Shown in pieces: positions 25,755 through 34,780 of a DNA stretch of 64,000 nt; position 1 is the stretch's first letter; each line of letters starts with the position of its first letter. The notes beneath the pieces were generated by a model. That model worked only from the letters and a program-made list of their open reading frames with translations. It searched no databases and was not told the DNA's origin. The translations under genes and the position numbers were made by a program. Source of the stretch: Bacillus sp. IITD106 (GTDB taxonomy: Bacteria; Bacillota; Bacilli; Bacillales; Bacillaceae_C); NCBI RefSeq assembly GCF_019459225.1, contig NZ_JAIAZY010000003.1, forward strand, positions 124,001-188,000, in the 5' to 3' direction.

Positions 25755-26406
25755 TAAGAAAAAACGGATTATCTCTAATAAAAAAAGAAATTTAATTACG
25801 TTTGCCAATCCAGATTCCATTATTTCTGAACAATACCGTACGATACGAACTAATTTATTTTTTCTCAACAATGATAAAAAAAACAAAACACTTCTTATTA
25901 CGTCTCCAGGTAAACTAGAAGGAAAATCGACTACCGCAGCTAATTTGGCTATATCAATGGCTCAGCAGCAAGAAAAAGTTCTGCTGATTGACGGTAATTT
26001 AAGAAACCCTAATATCCACAACATATTTAAAACATCTAATGCCTATGGACTAACGGATGTTCTTGCAGAGACAACACCTCTAGAAGATGCAATTTACTCT
26101 TCCTCAATTGAGAGATTAGATATTTTAACGAGTGGGAGAATACCTTCCAACCCTGTAGAGTTGTTGGCATCCCAACAAATGCAACAATTATTGGATAGAA
26201 TTAAATCTTTATATGACATTATTCTCATTGATTCAACCTCCATACTCGAAGTAACAGACACAAAAATTATTGCAAATATTTGTGATGGTGTTGTTTTAGT
26301 AGTTAAGCAAAATAAAACGAATATCGAGAGTGCAGTAGAAACGAAAAAAGCATTGGAATATGCCAGAGCCAAAATTGTAGGAGTTATCTTAAATAATAAA
26401 AAGTAG
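25744..26406 (+). CDS. CpsD/EpsB-like BY-kinase family protein with degenerate motifs
   Basis: A 220-residue cytoplasmic P-loop protein. Walker A is intact (PGKLEGKSTTAANLA, residues 55-69). Walker A' reads LLIDGNLR, where BY-kinases have DxDxR, so the second Asp is Asn85. Walker B reads IILIDSTS, where DxxP is usual (Ser166 for Pro). The protein ends at ILNNKK with no C-terminal tyrosine cluster, the normal autophosphorylation site. It may therefore be a weak kinase or a pure ATP-dependent partner of the Wzz protein. TTG 25744 gives MVFNKKK, like EpsB; its gene overlaps the previous one. Confidence 0.85.
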   Translation: MVFNKKKRIISNKKRNLITFANPDSIISEQYRTIRTNLFFLNNDKKNKTLLITSPGKLEGKSTTAANLAISMAQQQEKVLLIDGNLRNPNIHNIFKTSNAYGLTDVLAETTPLEDAIYSSSIERLDILTSGRIPSNPVELLASQQMQQLLDRIKSLYDIILIDSTSILEVTDTKIIANICDGVVLVVKQNKTNIESAVETKKALEYARAKIVGVILNNKK

Positions 26407-26423
26407 AATTATTTTGTTTGTTT

Positions 26424-26439
26424 GTTCTTTATTAAGAAC
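26424..26439. promoter_or_regulatory. SinR-type operator 3
   Basis: GTTCTTTATTAAGAAC, a palindrome with a four-base centre, matches operators 1 and 2. It lies between the kinase gene and the EAR-like RNA. No strong promoter is evident here, so it may act as a roadblock or mark a weak internal promoter. Confidence 0.7.
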
Positions 26440-26454
26440 CTTGGTTATTTTATT

Positions 26455-26575
26455 GAGTACGACTGGTAATGTCTCCCAACCAATATCAATGGAGGCACTC
26501 GATCATGCTGTGGGTTAACTGCCTTAGACGCAAGTCGTCGTTGGTGTGGTGTGAGGAGGGGTTAGATGCCCCAAT
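26455..26575 (+). ncRNA. EAR-like element (eps-associated antitermination RNA)
   Basis: A non-coding, comparatively GC-rich block in the leader between the second and third eps genes, the exact position of the EAR element in B. subtilis (between epsB and epsC). Visible pairings are ACGACT 26459-26464 with AGTCGT 26533-26538, CCAAC 26476-26480 with GTTGG 26540-26544 (these two cross, implying a pseudoknot), GAGGC 26492-26496 with GCCTT 26521-26525, and GGGG 26558-26561 with CCCC 26569-26572. EAR promotes processive transcription through distal terminators in long eps operons. The assignment rests on location and fold; no covariance search was possible. Confidence 0.75.
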
Positions 26576-26577
26576 TC

Positions 26578-26635
26578 ATTAAAGATGTTAATGATGTGGT
26601 TTTGCAAATAAGACCTTATCATTAACATCTTTAAT
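26578..26635 (+). terminator. 18-bp perfect stem directly after the EAR-like element
   Basis: A perfect 18-base inverted repeat (26578-26595 with 26618-26635, core AAAGATGTTAATGAT) with a 22-base loop, followed by AT-rich sequence that is not a clean T-run. It could be a terminator or stalling site subject to EAR antitermination, or a processing stem. Confidence 0.5.
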
Positions 26636-26669
26636 ATTTTAAATATTATAAATTAAAGGCGGGTTTTTT

Positions 26670-28502
26670 ATGACTTATCGACAAAGACTATCTTTATTTA
26701 TTATCGTTGATTCTTTTATTGTGTTGACGGCTATTTTTTTCAGCCGCTTTTTAGTGAATGCAAGTCTTAATGTATTTCAATTGCCTGTTATCTTTATCTG
26801 CTTATCCATTGTTTTAAGTCATCATATTTTTTCTTTTATTTTTAAAGTGTATAAAAAAGCTTGGGAATATGCGAGCATCGGAGAGTTAATCATCATTTTT
26901 AAAGTCGTTACCTTGACGATTTTCGTTGCTGCCATTGTACAAAAGATGGTCATGAATGAAATTTACTTTAGATTATTAGTTGTAACTTGGCTTCTCCATT
27001 TGCTTTTAATAGGTGGGTCAAGATTTTGTTGGAGGATGTATCGCGATCGGTATTTAAACAAAACAGATGATCGAAAGAGAACATTAATTATTGGAGCGGG
27101 ATCAGCTGGAACGATGGTAGCAAGACAATTATTAATTAGTAAGGACACAGAACTATTGCCTGTTGCTTTTATCGACGATGACAATAAGAAACATAAGTTG
27201 GATATATTTGGTATACCCGTTTACGGCGGGATTAATCATATTGAAAAGGCGGTTAAGGATTTAAAAATAGATCTTATTATCATCTCCATACCATCTTTAT
27301 CGAGGAAAAAATTAAACACCATTTTTTTGGAATGTGCTAAAACGAAGGCTAAAACTCAAATCCTTCCTCTCCTTGAAGATTTAATAACAGGAAAAGTAGC
27401 CGTAAACGAATTTCGTGATGTCCAAGTCGAGGATCTTTTAGGAAGGGAACCAATAGAATTGGATATTGATAGTATTTCAGAATACATAACGAACAAGGTG
27501 GTGCTTGTTACAGAGGCTGGAGGATCGATAGGTTCAGAAATTTGCCGGCAAATTTCAAAATTTAACCCACAAAAGTTAGTGCTTTTAGGGCATGGAGAAA
27601 ATAGCATTTACTCAATTGAATTGGAGTTAAAAGATAAATTTGGTCATTTGCCAATTAAATTTATAACTGAAATCGCCGATACTCAGGATGCAAACAAAAT
27701 GATGGTCGTCATGAGTAAGTATAAGCCTGATGTTGTGTACCATGCTGCTGCCCATAAACATGTTCCATTAATGGAGCGCAACCCAGAAGAAGCAGTAAAA
27801 AATAATATTATTGGTACTAAAAATGTCGCTGAGGCGGCAAGTTGGCATGGAGTAACGACGTTTGTCATGATCTCCTCCGATAAAGCGGTAAATCCAACGA
27901 GTGTTATGGGAGCGACAAAACGATTGGCAGAGATGATTATCCAAAATATGAATGGAAAGAGTAAAACGAAGTTTGTAGCTGTAAGGTTTGGCAACGTGTT
28001 AGGAAGCCGAGGCAGTGTCATTCCTATTTTTAAAAAGCAAATTGAAAAAGGCGGCCCCGTTACGGTAACGCATAGAGAAATGGTTCGCTATTTTATGACT
28101 ATTCCTGAAGCTTCAAGACTAGTAATACAGGCTGGAGCACTCGCTAAAGGGGGCGAAATTTTTGTATTAGATATGGGTGAGCCTGTAAAAATTATCGATT
28201 TGGCTACGAATTTAATAAAGTTATCAGGGCATTCCGTTGATGAAATTGGGATTGAATTCAGTGGAATTAGACCTGGAGAAAAGCTATATGAGGAATTATT
28301 AAAAGATGAAGAAATAATTGAAAAGCAAGTATATCCAAATATATATATCGGAAAAGCAGGGAAACTTTATTTGGAAGAAATTGAAGAAATTATCGAAACG
28401 TATTCCATTTTGGATAGTGAAATGTTGAGAAAGACATTAATTGGCTTGGCTAATAGAAAAGTTAGGCTGGTACCACAGCAAATGATGCAAGTTTCAGGAT
28501 AA
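26670..28502 (+). CDS. EpsC/CapD-like UDP-sugar 4,6-dehydratase (membrane-bound)
   Basis: A 610-residue PglF/CapD-family protein: four N-terminal membrane helices (to about residue 115), a first Rossmann-like domain ([16 protein letters not shown]) and a catalytic SDR domain with [19 protein letters not shown]. It should convert UDP-GlcNAc to the 4-keto-6-deoxy sugar, the first step to diacetylbacillosamine, with the EpsN- and EpsM-like enzymes further on. The catalytic-domain nucleotide loop reads [12 protein letters not shown] where the family has [12 protein letters not shown]: the first Gly is Glu282 (GAG at 27513). This may impair cofactor binding. Confidence 0.9.
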   Translation: MTYRQRLSLFIIVDSFIVLTAIFFSRFLVNASLNVFQLPVIFICLSIVLSHHIFSFIFKVYKKAWEYASIGELIIIFKVVTLTIFVAAIVQKMVMNEIYFRLLVVTWLLHLLLIGGSRFCWRMYRDRYLNKTDDRKRTLIIGAGSAGTMVARQLLISKDTELLPVAFIDDDNKKHKLDIFGIPVYGGINHIEKAVKDLKIDLIIISIPSLSRKKLNTIFLECAKTKAKTQILPLLEDLITGKVAVNEFRDVQVEDLLGREPIELDIDSISEYITNKVVLVTEAGGSIGSEICRQISKFNPQKLVLLGHGENSIYSIELELKDKFGHLPIKFITEIADTQDANKMMVVMSKYKPDVVYHAAAHKHVPLMERNPEEAVKNNIIGTKNVAEAASWHGVTTFVMISSDKAVNPTSVMGATKRLAEMIIQNMNGKSKTKFVAVRFGNVLGSRGSVIPIFKKQIEKGGPVTVTHREMVRYFMTIPEASRLVIQAGALAKGGEIFVLDMGEPVKIIDLATNLIKLSGHSVDEIGIEFSGIRPGEKLYEELLKDEEIIEKQVYPNIYIGKAGKLYLEEIEEIIETYSILDSEMLRKTLIGLANRKVRLVPQQMMQVSG

Positions 28503-28516
28503 GGAGTGAGTCGTTT

Positions 28517-29395
28517 ATGAAAGTTAGAAAAGCGATCATCCCCGCTGCGGGGTTAGGAACAAGGTTTTTGCCTGCTACAAAGGCGATGCCGAAGGAAATG
28601 CTGCCAATTGTCGATAAACCAACGATTCAATATATTATTGAAGAAGCAATCGAGTCTGGAATTGAGGATATTATCATCGTGACGGGTAAAGGGAAGCGGG
28701 CGATTGAAGACCATTTCGATCATTCCTTTGAACTTGAGCAAAATTTATTTGAAAAAGGAAAATTTGATTTACTGAATGAGGTTCAAAAGTCTTCCCAATT
28801 AGTCGACATTCATTACATTCGTCAAAAAGAGCCGAAAGGGTTAGGGCATGCCATCTGGTGTGCCAGAAAATTTATTGGAAATGAACCGTTTGCGGTGCTG
28901 CTTGGGGATGATATTGTTCAAGCAGATAAGCCTTGTCTAAAACAAATGATTGAGCAATATGAAAGATATAATGCCTCCATTCTAGGAGTTCAATCCGTTC
29001 CTGAAAACGAAGTGTCAAGATATGGAATCGTAGATGGGCAAATGATGGGCGACCGTTTTTATAGTGTTAATAACTTAGTAGAAAAACCAAGCGAAGAGGA
29101 AGCTCCTTCAAACTTAGCCATCATGGGGAGGTACATCCTGAATCCTAGGGTTTTTGAAATATTAGCCGATCAAAAACCTGGAGCAGGTGGAGAAATTCAG
29201 TTGACGGATGCCATTGCAGAGCTGAATCATTATGAAGCAGTCTTTGCCTATGATTTTGAAGGAACGAGATATGATGTTGGAGAAAAAATGGGCTTTATCC
29301 AAACAACCATTGAGTTTGCCTTACAAAGAGAGGATTTAAGAAAAGATCTTCTTGATTATTTAACTTCTGTACTCGATCGACAATTGATTGGGTGA
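28517..29395 (+). CDS. galU: UTP-glucose-1-phosphate uridylyltransferase
   Basis: A 292-residue nucleotidyltransferase with the signature [23 protein letters not shown], the [10 protein letters not shown] metal motif and the [19 protein letters not shown] segment. It makes UDP-glucose from UTP and glucose-1-phosphate. Together with GalE in this locus it supplies UDP-glucose and UDP-galactose for the polymer. It is probably a second copy beside a housekeeping gtaB elsewhere. Confidence 0.95.
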   Translation: MKVRKAIIPAAGLGTRFLPATKAMPKEMLPIVDKPTIQYIIEEAIESGIEDIIIVTGKGKRAIEDHFDHSFELEQNLFEKGKFDLLNEVQKSSQLVDIHYIRQKEPKGLGHAIWCARKFIGNEPFAVLLGDDIVQADKPCLKQMIEQYERYNASILGVQSVPENEVSRYGIVDGQMMGDRFYSVNNLVEKPSEEEAPSNLAIMGRYILNPRVFEILADQKPGAGGEIQLTDAIAELNHYEAVFAYDFEGTRYDVGEKMGFIQTTIEFALQREDLRKDLLDYLTSVLDRQLIG

Positions 29396-29400
29396 GCGCT

Positions 29401-30546
29401 ATGAAAAAGGTTTTATTTTGTGCAACGATTGATGAGCATTTCACTTCTTTTCATATTCCTTACTTAAAGTGGTTTAAGGAACAAGGTTGGGAAGTGCATG
29501 TTGCAGCGTTTGGGACTTTAGAGATCCCTTATGTAGACAAGAAATATAATATTGCTATTCAAAGATCACCTTTTAAAATAAAAAACATAGAAGCTTATAA
29601 AGATTTGAAAAAAATCATTAATCAAAACGAATATAATTTAATCCATTGTCATACACCGATGGGGGGAGTGTTAACGAGGTTAGCTGCAATAAAAGCAAGA
29701 AAAAGCGGAACGAAAGTCATCTATACTGCACATGGGTTTCATTTTTGCAAGGGAGCACCTCTTATCAATTGGCTCGTCTATTATCCGATTGAAAAAATAC
29801 TAGCCTATTTTACGGATTGTTTATTAACGATAAATGAAGAGGATTTTGCACTTGCGACGAACCACTTTAAAGCGAAGAGTATAGAACATATTCACGGGGT
29901 TGGAGTTGATACTGAACGCTTTGCTCCTGTAATGGAATTTCATAAATTAGTTTTAAGAGCCAAGTATCATTATGAAAATGATGCTTTTTTAATGTTTTAC
30001 GCAGCTGAATTTAATAAAAATAAAAACCAGCAGCTTCTTATTGAAGCAATACCGCTAATCAACAAACATCTTCCAAAAATGAAATTCATTTTTGCAGGTG
30101 AAGGTCCTTTACTGGAACATTGCAAACAGCTTTCTAAAAAAATGGGTGTAGAACACTTAGCTGACTTTTTAGGACAACGAGAAGATATTGATTTGCTCAT
30201 TAAAATGAGTGACATTGCGGTTGCTTCAAGCATGAGAGAAGGATTACCCGTCAATGTTATGGAAGCAATGGCTTGTGGGTTGCCAATCATTGCGGTAGAT
30301 AATCGAGGCCACAGGGAATTAATCTCCCATAATGAAAATGGCTGGCTCGTTGAAAATGATAAAACAATCATTGCTAATAGGGTCATTCAACTTGCACAAA
30401 ATAAAGCCCTTCGTATGCATTTCGGGTCTCAAAGCCGAAAAATTATACTAGCAAAATACAGCTTAAACAAGGTGTTGGAAGAGAAAAAGATCATGTACAA
30501 AAAAGTGATGGATGAGATGGAGGAAGTTCAGTGGGCGGTCCATTAA
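29401..30546 (+). CDS. EpsD-like GT4 glycosyltransferase
   Basis: A 381-residue GT-B retaining glycosyltransferase. The N-terminus (KKVLFCATIDEHFTSFHIPY) and ARKSGTKVIYTAHGFHFCKG closely match B. subtilis EpsD as I know it. The C-terminal donor site has the E-x7-E motif REGLPVNVMEA. It acts on the cytoplasmic face, adding a sugar to the lipid-linked repeat unit; donor and acceptor are unknown. ATG 29401 follows GGTGAG; the galU stop overlaps the leader. Confidence 0.88.
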   Translation: MKKVLFCATIDEHFTSFHIPYLKWFKEQGWEVHVAAFGTLEIPYVDKKYNIAIQRSPFKIKNIEAYKDLKKIINQNEYNLIHCHTPMGGVLTRLAAIKARKSGTKVIYTAHGFHFCKGAPLINWLVYYPIEKILAYFTDCLLTINEEDFALATNHFKAKSIEHIHGVGVDTERFAPVMEFHKLVLRAKYHYENDAFLMFYAAEFNKNKNQQLLIEAIPLINKHLPKMKFIFAGEGPLLEHCKQLSKKMGVEHLADFLGQREDIDLLIKMSDIAVASSMREGLPVNVMEAMACGLPIIAVDNRGHRELISHNENGWLVENDKTIIANRVIQLAQNKALRMHFGSQSRKIILAKYSLNKVLEEKKIMYKKVMDEMEEVQWAVH

Positions 30547-31682
30547 GAGTGTTGCATGTTGCAGTCAATATGAATCGAGGTGGAGCTGAAACCCTCATTA
30601 TGAATATATATCGGAATATGAATCGGGCAAACGTTCAGTTTGACTTTTTAACGTGTAAGCCTGGAGATTTCGATAATGAAATTATAAAAATGGGAGGGAA
30701 AATCCATCGAATTCCGTATATTTCGGATGTAGGGCATTTTAATTATATACAAGGTTTAAGGCAGTTTTTTTCTACCAATCCTCATTACAAGATTATTCAT
30801 TCTCATCTAGATAAGATGAGTGGTCTTGTCCTGAGAGAGGCGAAAAAAGCAGGAATTCCAGTCAGAATCTCGCATAGTCATAATACGAAAAGTGAAGGCG
30901 GCATCGCAGCAAGAACATATAAGTGGTTAGTAGGAAATTATATTATTCCAAGTAGCACCACTTTTTTTGCTTGTTCTCATGATGCAGCCAAATGGTTATT
31001 TAATAAAAAATCAAGCAGATCTATCATTTTAAAAAATGGAATTGAGTACGATAAGTTTAGTTTTTCAAAGGAAACTAGACATCAAGTAAGAGAAGAATTA
31101 AATATTGAGGAAAACACTCTCGTACTTGGCCATGTAGGAAGGTTCAACCATCAAAAAAATCATCCATTCTTAATTGATTTATTTGCAGAATTTCATAAGG
31201 TTCATGAAAATGCCACTTTATTTCTAATTGGTGATGGAGAATTACGAAGTGTGATAGAAAAGAAGGTACGTGATTTACAATTAGGTGAAAAAGTGAAATT
31301 TTTAGGAGTTCGCCGCGATATTGAACGTATCCTTCAAGGCGTCGACATATTTGTCTTTCCTTCCATACATGAGGGGTTGCCCGTATCATTGATAGAAGCG
31401 CAAGGTGCTGGGTTGCCTTGTATTATTTCGGATCGGATTTCTAAAGAGGTTGATCTTGGAATGAACCTAATCGAATATGCTCCGCTTGATAATATTAAAT
31501 CGTGGATAGAAAAACTAAACATAGCAAAGTCTAGAAAAATAATGAGGATTAAAAGCTCTAATTTCCTAGCATCAAAGGGGTTTGAGATTCGTGAAACAGC
31601 AAAAAAAATGGAGAATTTTTACTTAAGTGTCGAGGATGAATTAAATGAAAAAGTTATTAACGATTTTTACTCCAACGTTTAA
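30531..31682 (+). CDS. EpsF-like GT4 glycosyltransferase
   Basis: A 383-residue GT4-family enzyme with the N-terminal VAVNMNRGGAETLIMNIYR motif seen in EpsF proteins and a donor site HEGLPVSLIEAQGAGLP. It starts with GTG after GGAGG, overlapping the upstream gene by 16 bases. A second EpsF-like paralogue lies at 33649. The linkage formed is unknown. Confidence 0.86.
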   Translation: MGGPLRVLHVAVNMNRGGAETLIMNIYRNMNRANVQFDFLTCKPGDFDNEIIKMGGKIHRIPYISDVGHFNYIQGLRQFFSTNPHYKIIHSHLDKMSGLVLREAKKAGIPVRISHSHNTKSEGGIAARTYKWLVGNYIIPSSTTFFACSHDAAKWLFNKKSSRSIILKNGIEYDKFSFSKETRHQVREELNIEENTLVLGHVGRFNHQKNHPFLIDLFAEFHKVHENATLFLIGDGELRSVIEKKVRDLQLGEKVKFLGVRRDIERILQGVDIFVFPSIHEGLPVSLIEAQGAGLPCIISDRISKEVDLGMNLIEYAPLDNIKSWIEKLNIAKSRKIMRIKSSNFLASKGFEIRETAKKMENFYLSVEDELNEKVINDFYSNV

Positions 31683-32538
31683 TCGTTCATATTGTTTAGT
31701 GAACTGTTATGTAAGTTTAGTGCGTCAAACGAGCAACGACTTCTGTTGGCTTATTATTGATGATGGTTCTACGGACAACACGAAGGAATTGGTTGAAGGC
31801 TGGATAAAAGAAAATAAAATCGATATCCGCTATGTTTGGCAAAAAAATAAAGGAATGCATGGAGCGCATAATACCGCATACGAACTTATCGAGACAGAAC
31901 TAAATGTATGCATTGATTCTGATGATTATATGCCTGTTGACGCCGTTGAAAAAATAAAAAACTTTTGGGAGAAATACGGTAATGAGACTGTGAGTGGAAT
32001 GATTGGACTGGACGCAAATCAAGATAATCAAATAATCGGAACTAAATTGCCTAATAATGTTAAAAGTTCAACATTGTTTGATCTCTATAATCGTCATGGG
32101 GTAACGGGTGATAAAAAACTAGTTTACAGAACAGAATTAACGAAAAAATATCCGTATCCACTTTTTGAAAACGAGAAATATGTAGGCTTGGCGTATAAAT
32201 ATTTCATGTTGGATCAAGAGTATGAGATGCTGCTAATGAATGAGGTATTATGCAATGTTGAGTATTTGCAAGATGGGTCATCCTTAAATATGTTTCATCA
32301 ATATCGAAGAAATCCAAGAGGCTTTGCCTTTTATCGAAAAGAATTAATGAAACTTCCTTTTGCAAGTCGATCTTTTAAATTTAGGCAGGCTATTCATTAT
32401 GTCTCTAGCAGTTTTTTCATAAAAAATAAACGGTTTATTAATGAGACTCCATGCAAGGGCTTAACGATTACTGCTATTCCTTTTGGTGTCCTGCTATATT
32501 TGTATGTGATGTCCAAGACAAAAACGGTAGTGACGTAG
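31645..32538 (+). CDS. GT2 family glycosyltransferase
   Basis: A 297-residue GT-A inverting transferase with the N-terminal FTPTFNRSYCLVNC, the IIDDGSTDNTKEL nucleotide motif and the metal-binding CIDSDDYM. It overlaps the upstream gene by 38 bases, which shows tight coupling. The C-terminus has a hydrophobic stretch that may dock at the membrane. Donor unknown. Confidence 0.88.
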   Translation: MKKLLTIFTPTFNRSYCLVNCYVSLVRQTSNDFCWLIIDDGSTDNTKELVEGWIKENKIDIRYVWQKNKGMHGAHNTAYELIETELNVCIDSDDYMPVDAVEKIKNFWEKYGNETVSGMIGLDANQDNQIIGTKLPNNVKSSTLFDLYNRHGVTGDKKLVYRTELTKKYPYPLFENEKYVGLAYKYFMLDQEYEMLLMNEVLCNVEYLQDGSSLNMFHQYRRNPRGFAFYRKELMKLPFASRSFKFRQAIHYVSSSFFIKNKRFINETPCKGLTITAIPFGVLLYLYVMSKTKTVVT

Positions 32539-32565
32539 TCGAAATTCTGTGAAGGGAACGGAATA

Positions 32566-33636
32566 ATGACATTTCTATGGATGAACCTTGCGATCGTTTT
32601 TATTTTATCCTTTTTTGCAAGGTATTTTGGAGAACCTGTTCTAGTAGGAGAATCAACAGTTCCAATTAAACCAAACAAAACATTGATGACAGGCGTCCTT
32701 GCGTCCTTAATTATTATCTCTGGATTGAGATCAAATATTGGCGATACGTTCTTTTACAAACGTATTTATGAAATCAATGATTTTACGTGGGAATTTATCT
32801 TTTCACAAAAAGATATCGGATTTGGAATTCTGCAAAAGCTATTAAAAATGATTTCCGATGACCCGCAAATCATGATTTTTACAACAGCTGTTATTACTAA
32901 TATACTGATTATTGCTGTCTTGTTAAAATACTCCCGGATGATTGAACTAAGCGTTTATGTTTATATTACGGGTGGATTATTTTTAGTTTCCATGAATGGA
33001 ATCAGGCAAGTGCTTGCGGCTGCTATAATTTTTACTGCGACAAAATATTTAATCGATGGTAATTGGATTAAATATTTTTTTATTGTTCTTTTTGCATCAA
33101 CTTTTCACCAAAGTGCTTTAATCTTAATTCCGATTTATTTTTTCGTAAGATATAAAGCCTGGTCAAAAGCAACGGTCGTTTTATTGGCATTTTCTTTATT
33201 GATTGTAGTTGGTTATCATCAGTTTTCAACAATATTATTTGCGGCGATAGAGGATAGTCAGTATGGGCATTATTCTAATTTTAATGAAGGTGGAGCGAAT
33301 GTTTTAAGGGTTGTGGTGGATGCGGTTCCCTTGATTATTGCCTATCTTGGCAGGGAAAAACTTAGAACCATATTTCCGAGCTGTGATTACATCGTCAATA
33401 TGGCGCTCGTTGGGTTCATGTTTATGATTATCTCCACTCAAAATTGGATTTTCGCCAGATTTGGAATTTACTTTAGTTTATACCAGTTAATATTAATCTC
33501 TTGGATCGTAAAGCTATTTAGACAAAAGGACCAAAGGCTAATCTATTACGCATTGTTAATCTGCTATTTATTGTATTACTTTTTTGAAAGTGTCATCAGT
33601 TTAAACATTATATATAAGAGCAATTATTTTGGTTAG
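32566..33636 (+). CDS. EpsG-like polysaccharide polymerase (Wzy type)
   Basis: A 356-residue integral membrane protein with about ten helices, of the EpsG family. GLRSNIGDTFFYKRIYE and FLVSMNGIRQVLAAAIIFTATKYL are family hallmarks. It probably joins flipped repeat units at the outer face of the membrane. It is the only polymerase recognised in this locus. Confidence 0.88.
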   Translation: MTFLWMNLAIVFILSFFARYFGEPVLVGESTVPIKPNKTLMTGVLASLIIISGLRSNIGDTFFYKRIYEINDFTWEFIFSQKDIGFGILQKLLKMISDDPQIMIFTTAVITNILIIAVLLKYSRMIELSVYVYITGGLFLVSMNGIRQVLAAAIIFTATKYLIDGNWIKYFFIVLFASTFHQSALILIPIYFFVRYKAWSKATVVLLAFSLLIVVGYHQFSTILFAAIEDSQYGHYSNFNEGGANVLRVVVDAVPLIIAYLGREKLRTIFPSCDYIVNMALVGFMFMIISTQNWIFARFGIYFSLYQLILISWIVKLFRQKDQRLIYYALLICYLLYYFFESVISLNIIYKSNYFG

Positions 33637-33648
33637 GAGAAGGAAATA

Positions 33649-34773
33649 ATGACAGAACCAATAAGAGTGCTGCATATTGTAAGTGCCTTGGAAAGGGGTG
33701 GTGCGGAGACGCTGATTATGAATATTTATAGACATATTGATCGAAAAAACGTTCAGTTTGATTTTATTACACACAGTGATAAACCAGGTGATTTTGATCA
33801 AGAAATTAAGGAGATGGGTGGAACTATTTATCAGATTCCTAGTCTTGGGGCTTCTGGTCCGATTCGGTATTTGAAGGAATTGATTAATATTATGTCTGCA
33901 AATAACTATGCGGCTATTCACGCTCATACCGATTTTCAAAGTGGCTTCCCTGCCCTTGCTGCAAAAATCTGCAAAATTAAGCATAGAATCTGTCATTCCC
34001 ATAGCAATAACTGGTTGCAGGATGGATGGAAAGGGTTGCTAATGTTAAAGGTTTTGCAATTTTTAATAAAAATATCAGCAACAAAATTGTGCAGTTGCAG
34101 CGAAGAGGCGGCAACTTTTTTATTTGGCAATTCAAGCAAAGTTCACATTCTTAAAAATGGCATTAATATTAATGAATTTTTAACAGCTGATGAAGGGTGT
34201 AAAGAGCAAATTCTGAATGAATTGAGTGTACCATCCCATTCCAAAATAATCGGCCATATCGGACGCTTTTCCGAATCGAAAAATCATCATTTTCTATTAA
34301 AGGTATTAAAACAAATGGTTGAAAAAGATCCTGCTTATATCGCCCTTTTAGTTGGTGAAGGACCTTTAAGAAAAACAATTGAACTGGAAGCAGTACGATT
34401 AGGACTACAAAATCACGTTCGTTTTTTAGGCGTTAGATCTGATATCCCAAAGTTGATAAAAGCCTTTGATCTTTTTCTTTTTCCATCTAAATTCGAAGGC
34501 TTTGGAATTGTTCTTTTGGAAGCGCAATGTTCCGGAATACCATGTGTAGTAGCGAATACCGTTCCTAAAAGTACAGATATAGGATTGGGGCTCGTCACCT
34601 TTTTACCATTGGAGGAGAATGTAGCTAGATGGTGTAATTGCATTGAGCAGTCTTTAAAAATGGAAAAACCAAATCAAAATTTAATTTTTAATAATATCTC
34701 AAAATACGGATTTAATATTCGAGATAATGTACATGATTGGATAAATTTGTATGGATTACGAAGTGTGGGATGA
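33649..34773 (+). CDS. EpsF-like GT4 glycosyltransferase (second copy)
   Basis: A 374-residue GT4 enzyme closely related to the product at 30531 (VLHIVSALERGGAETLIMNIYRHID; donor-site motif FEGFGIVLLEAQ). The two may add related sugars at different positions. A GGAGAAGG-type ribosome binding site precedes the ATG. Confidence 0.87.
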   Translation: MTEPIRVLHIVSALERGGAETLIMNIYRHIDRKNVQFDFITHSDKPGDFDQEIKEMGGTIYQIPSLGASGPIRYLKELINIMSANNYAAIHAHTDFQSGFPALAAKICKIKHRICHSHSNNWLQDGWKGLLMLKVLQFLIKISATKLCSCSEEAATFLFGNSSKVHILKNGININEFLTADEGCKEQILNELSVPSHSKIIGHIGRFSESKNHHFLLKVLKQMVEKDPAYIALLVGEGPLRKTIELEAVRLGLQNHVRFLGVRSDIPKLIKAFDLFLFPSKFEGFGIVLLEAQCSGIPCVVANTVPKSTDIGLGLVTFLPLEENVARWCNCIEQSLKMEKPNQNLIFNNISKYGFNIRDNVHDWINLYGLRSVG

Positions 34774-34780
34774 GAGATTC

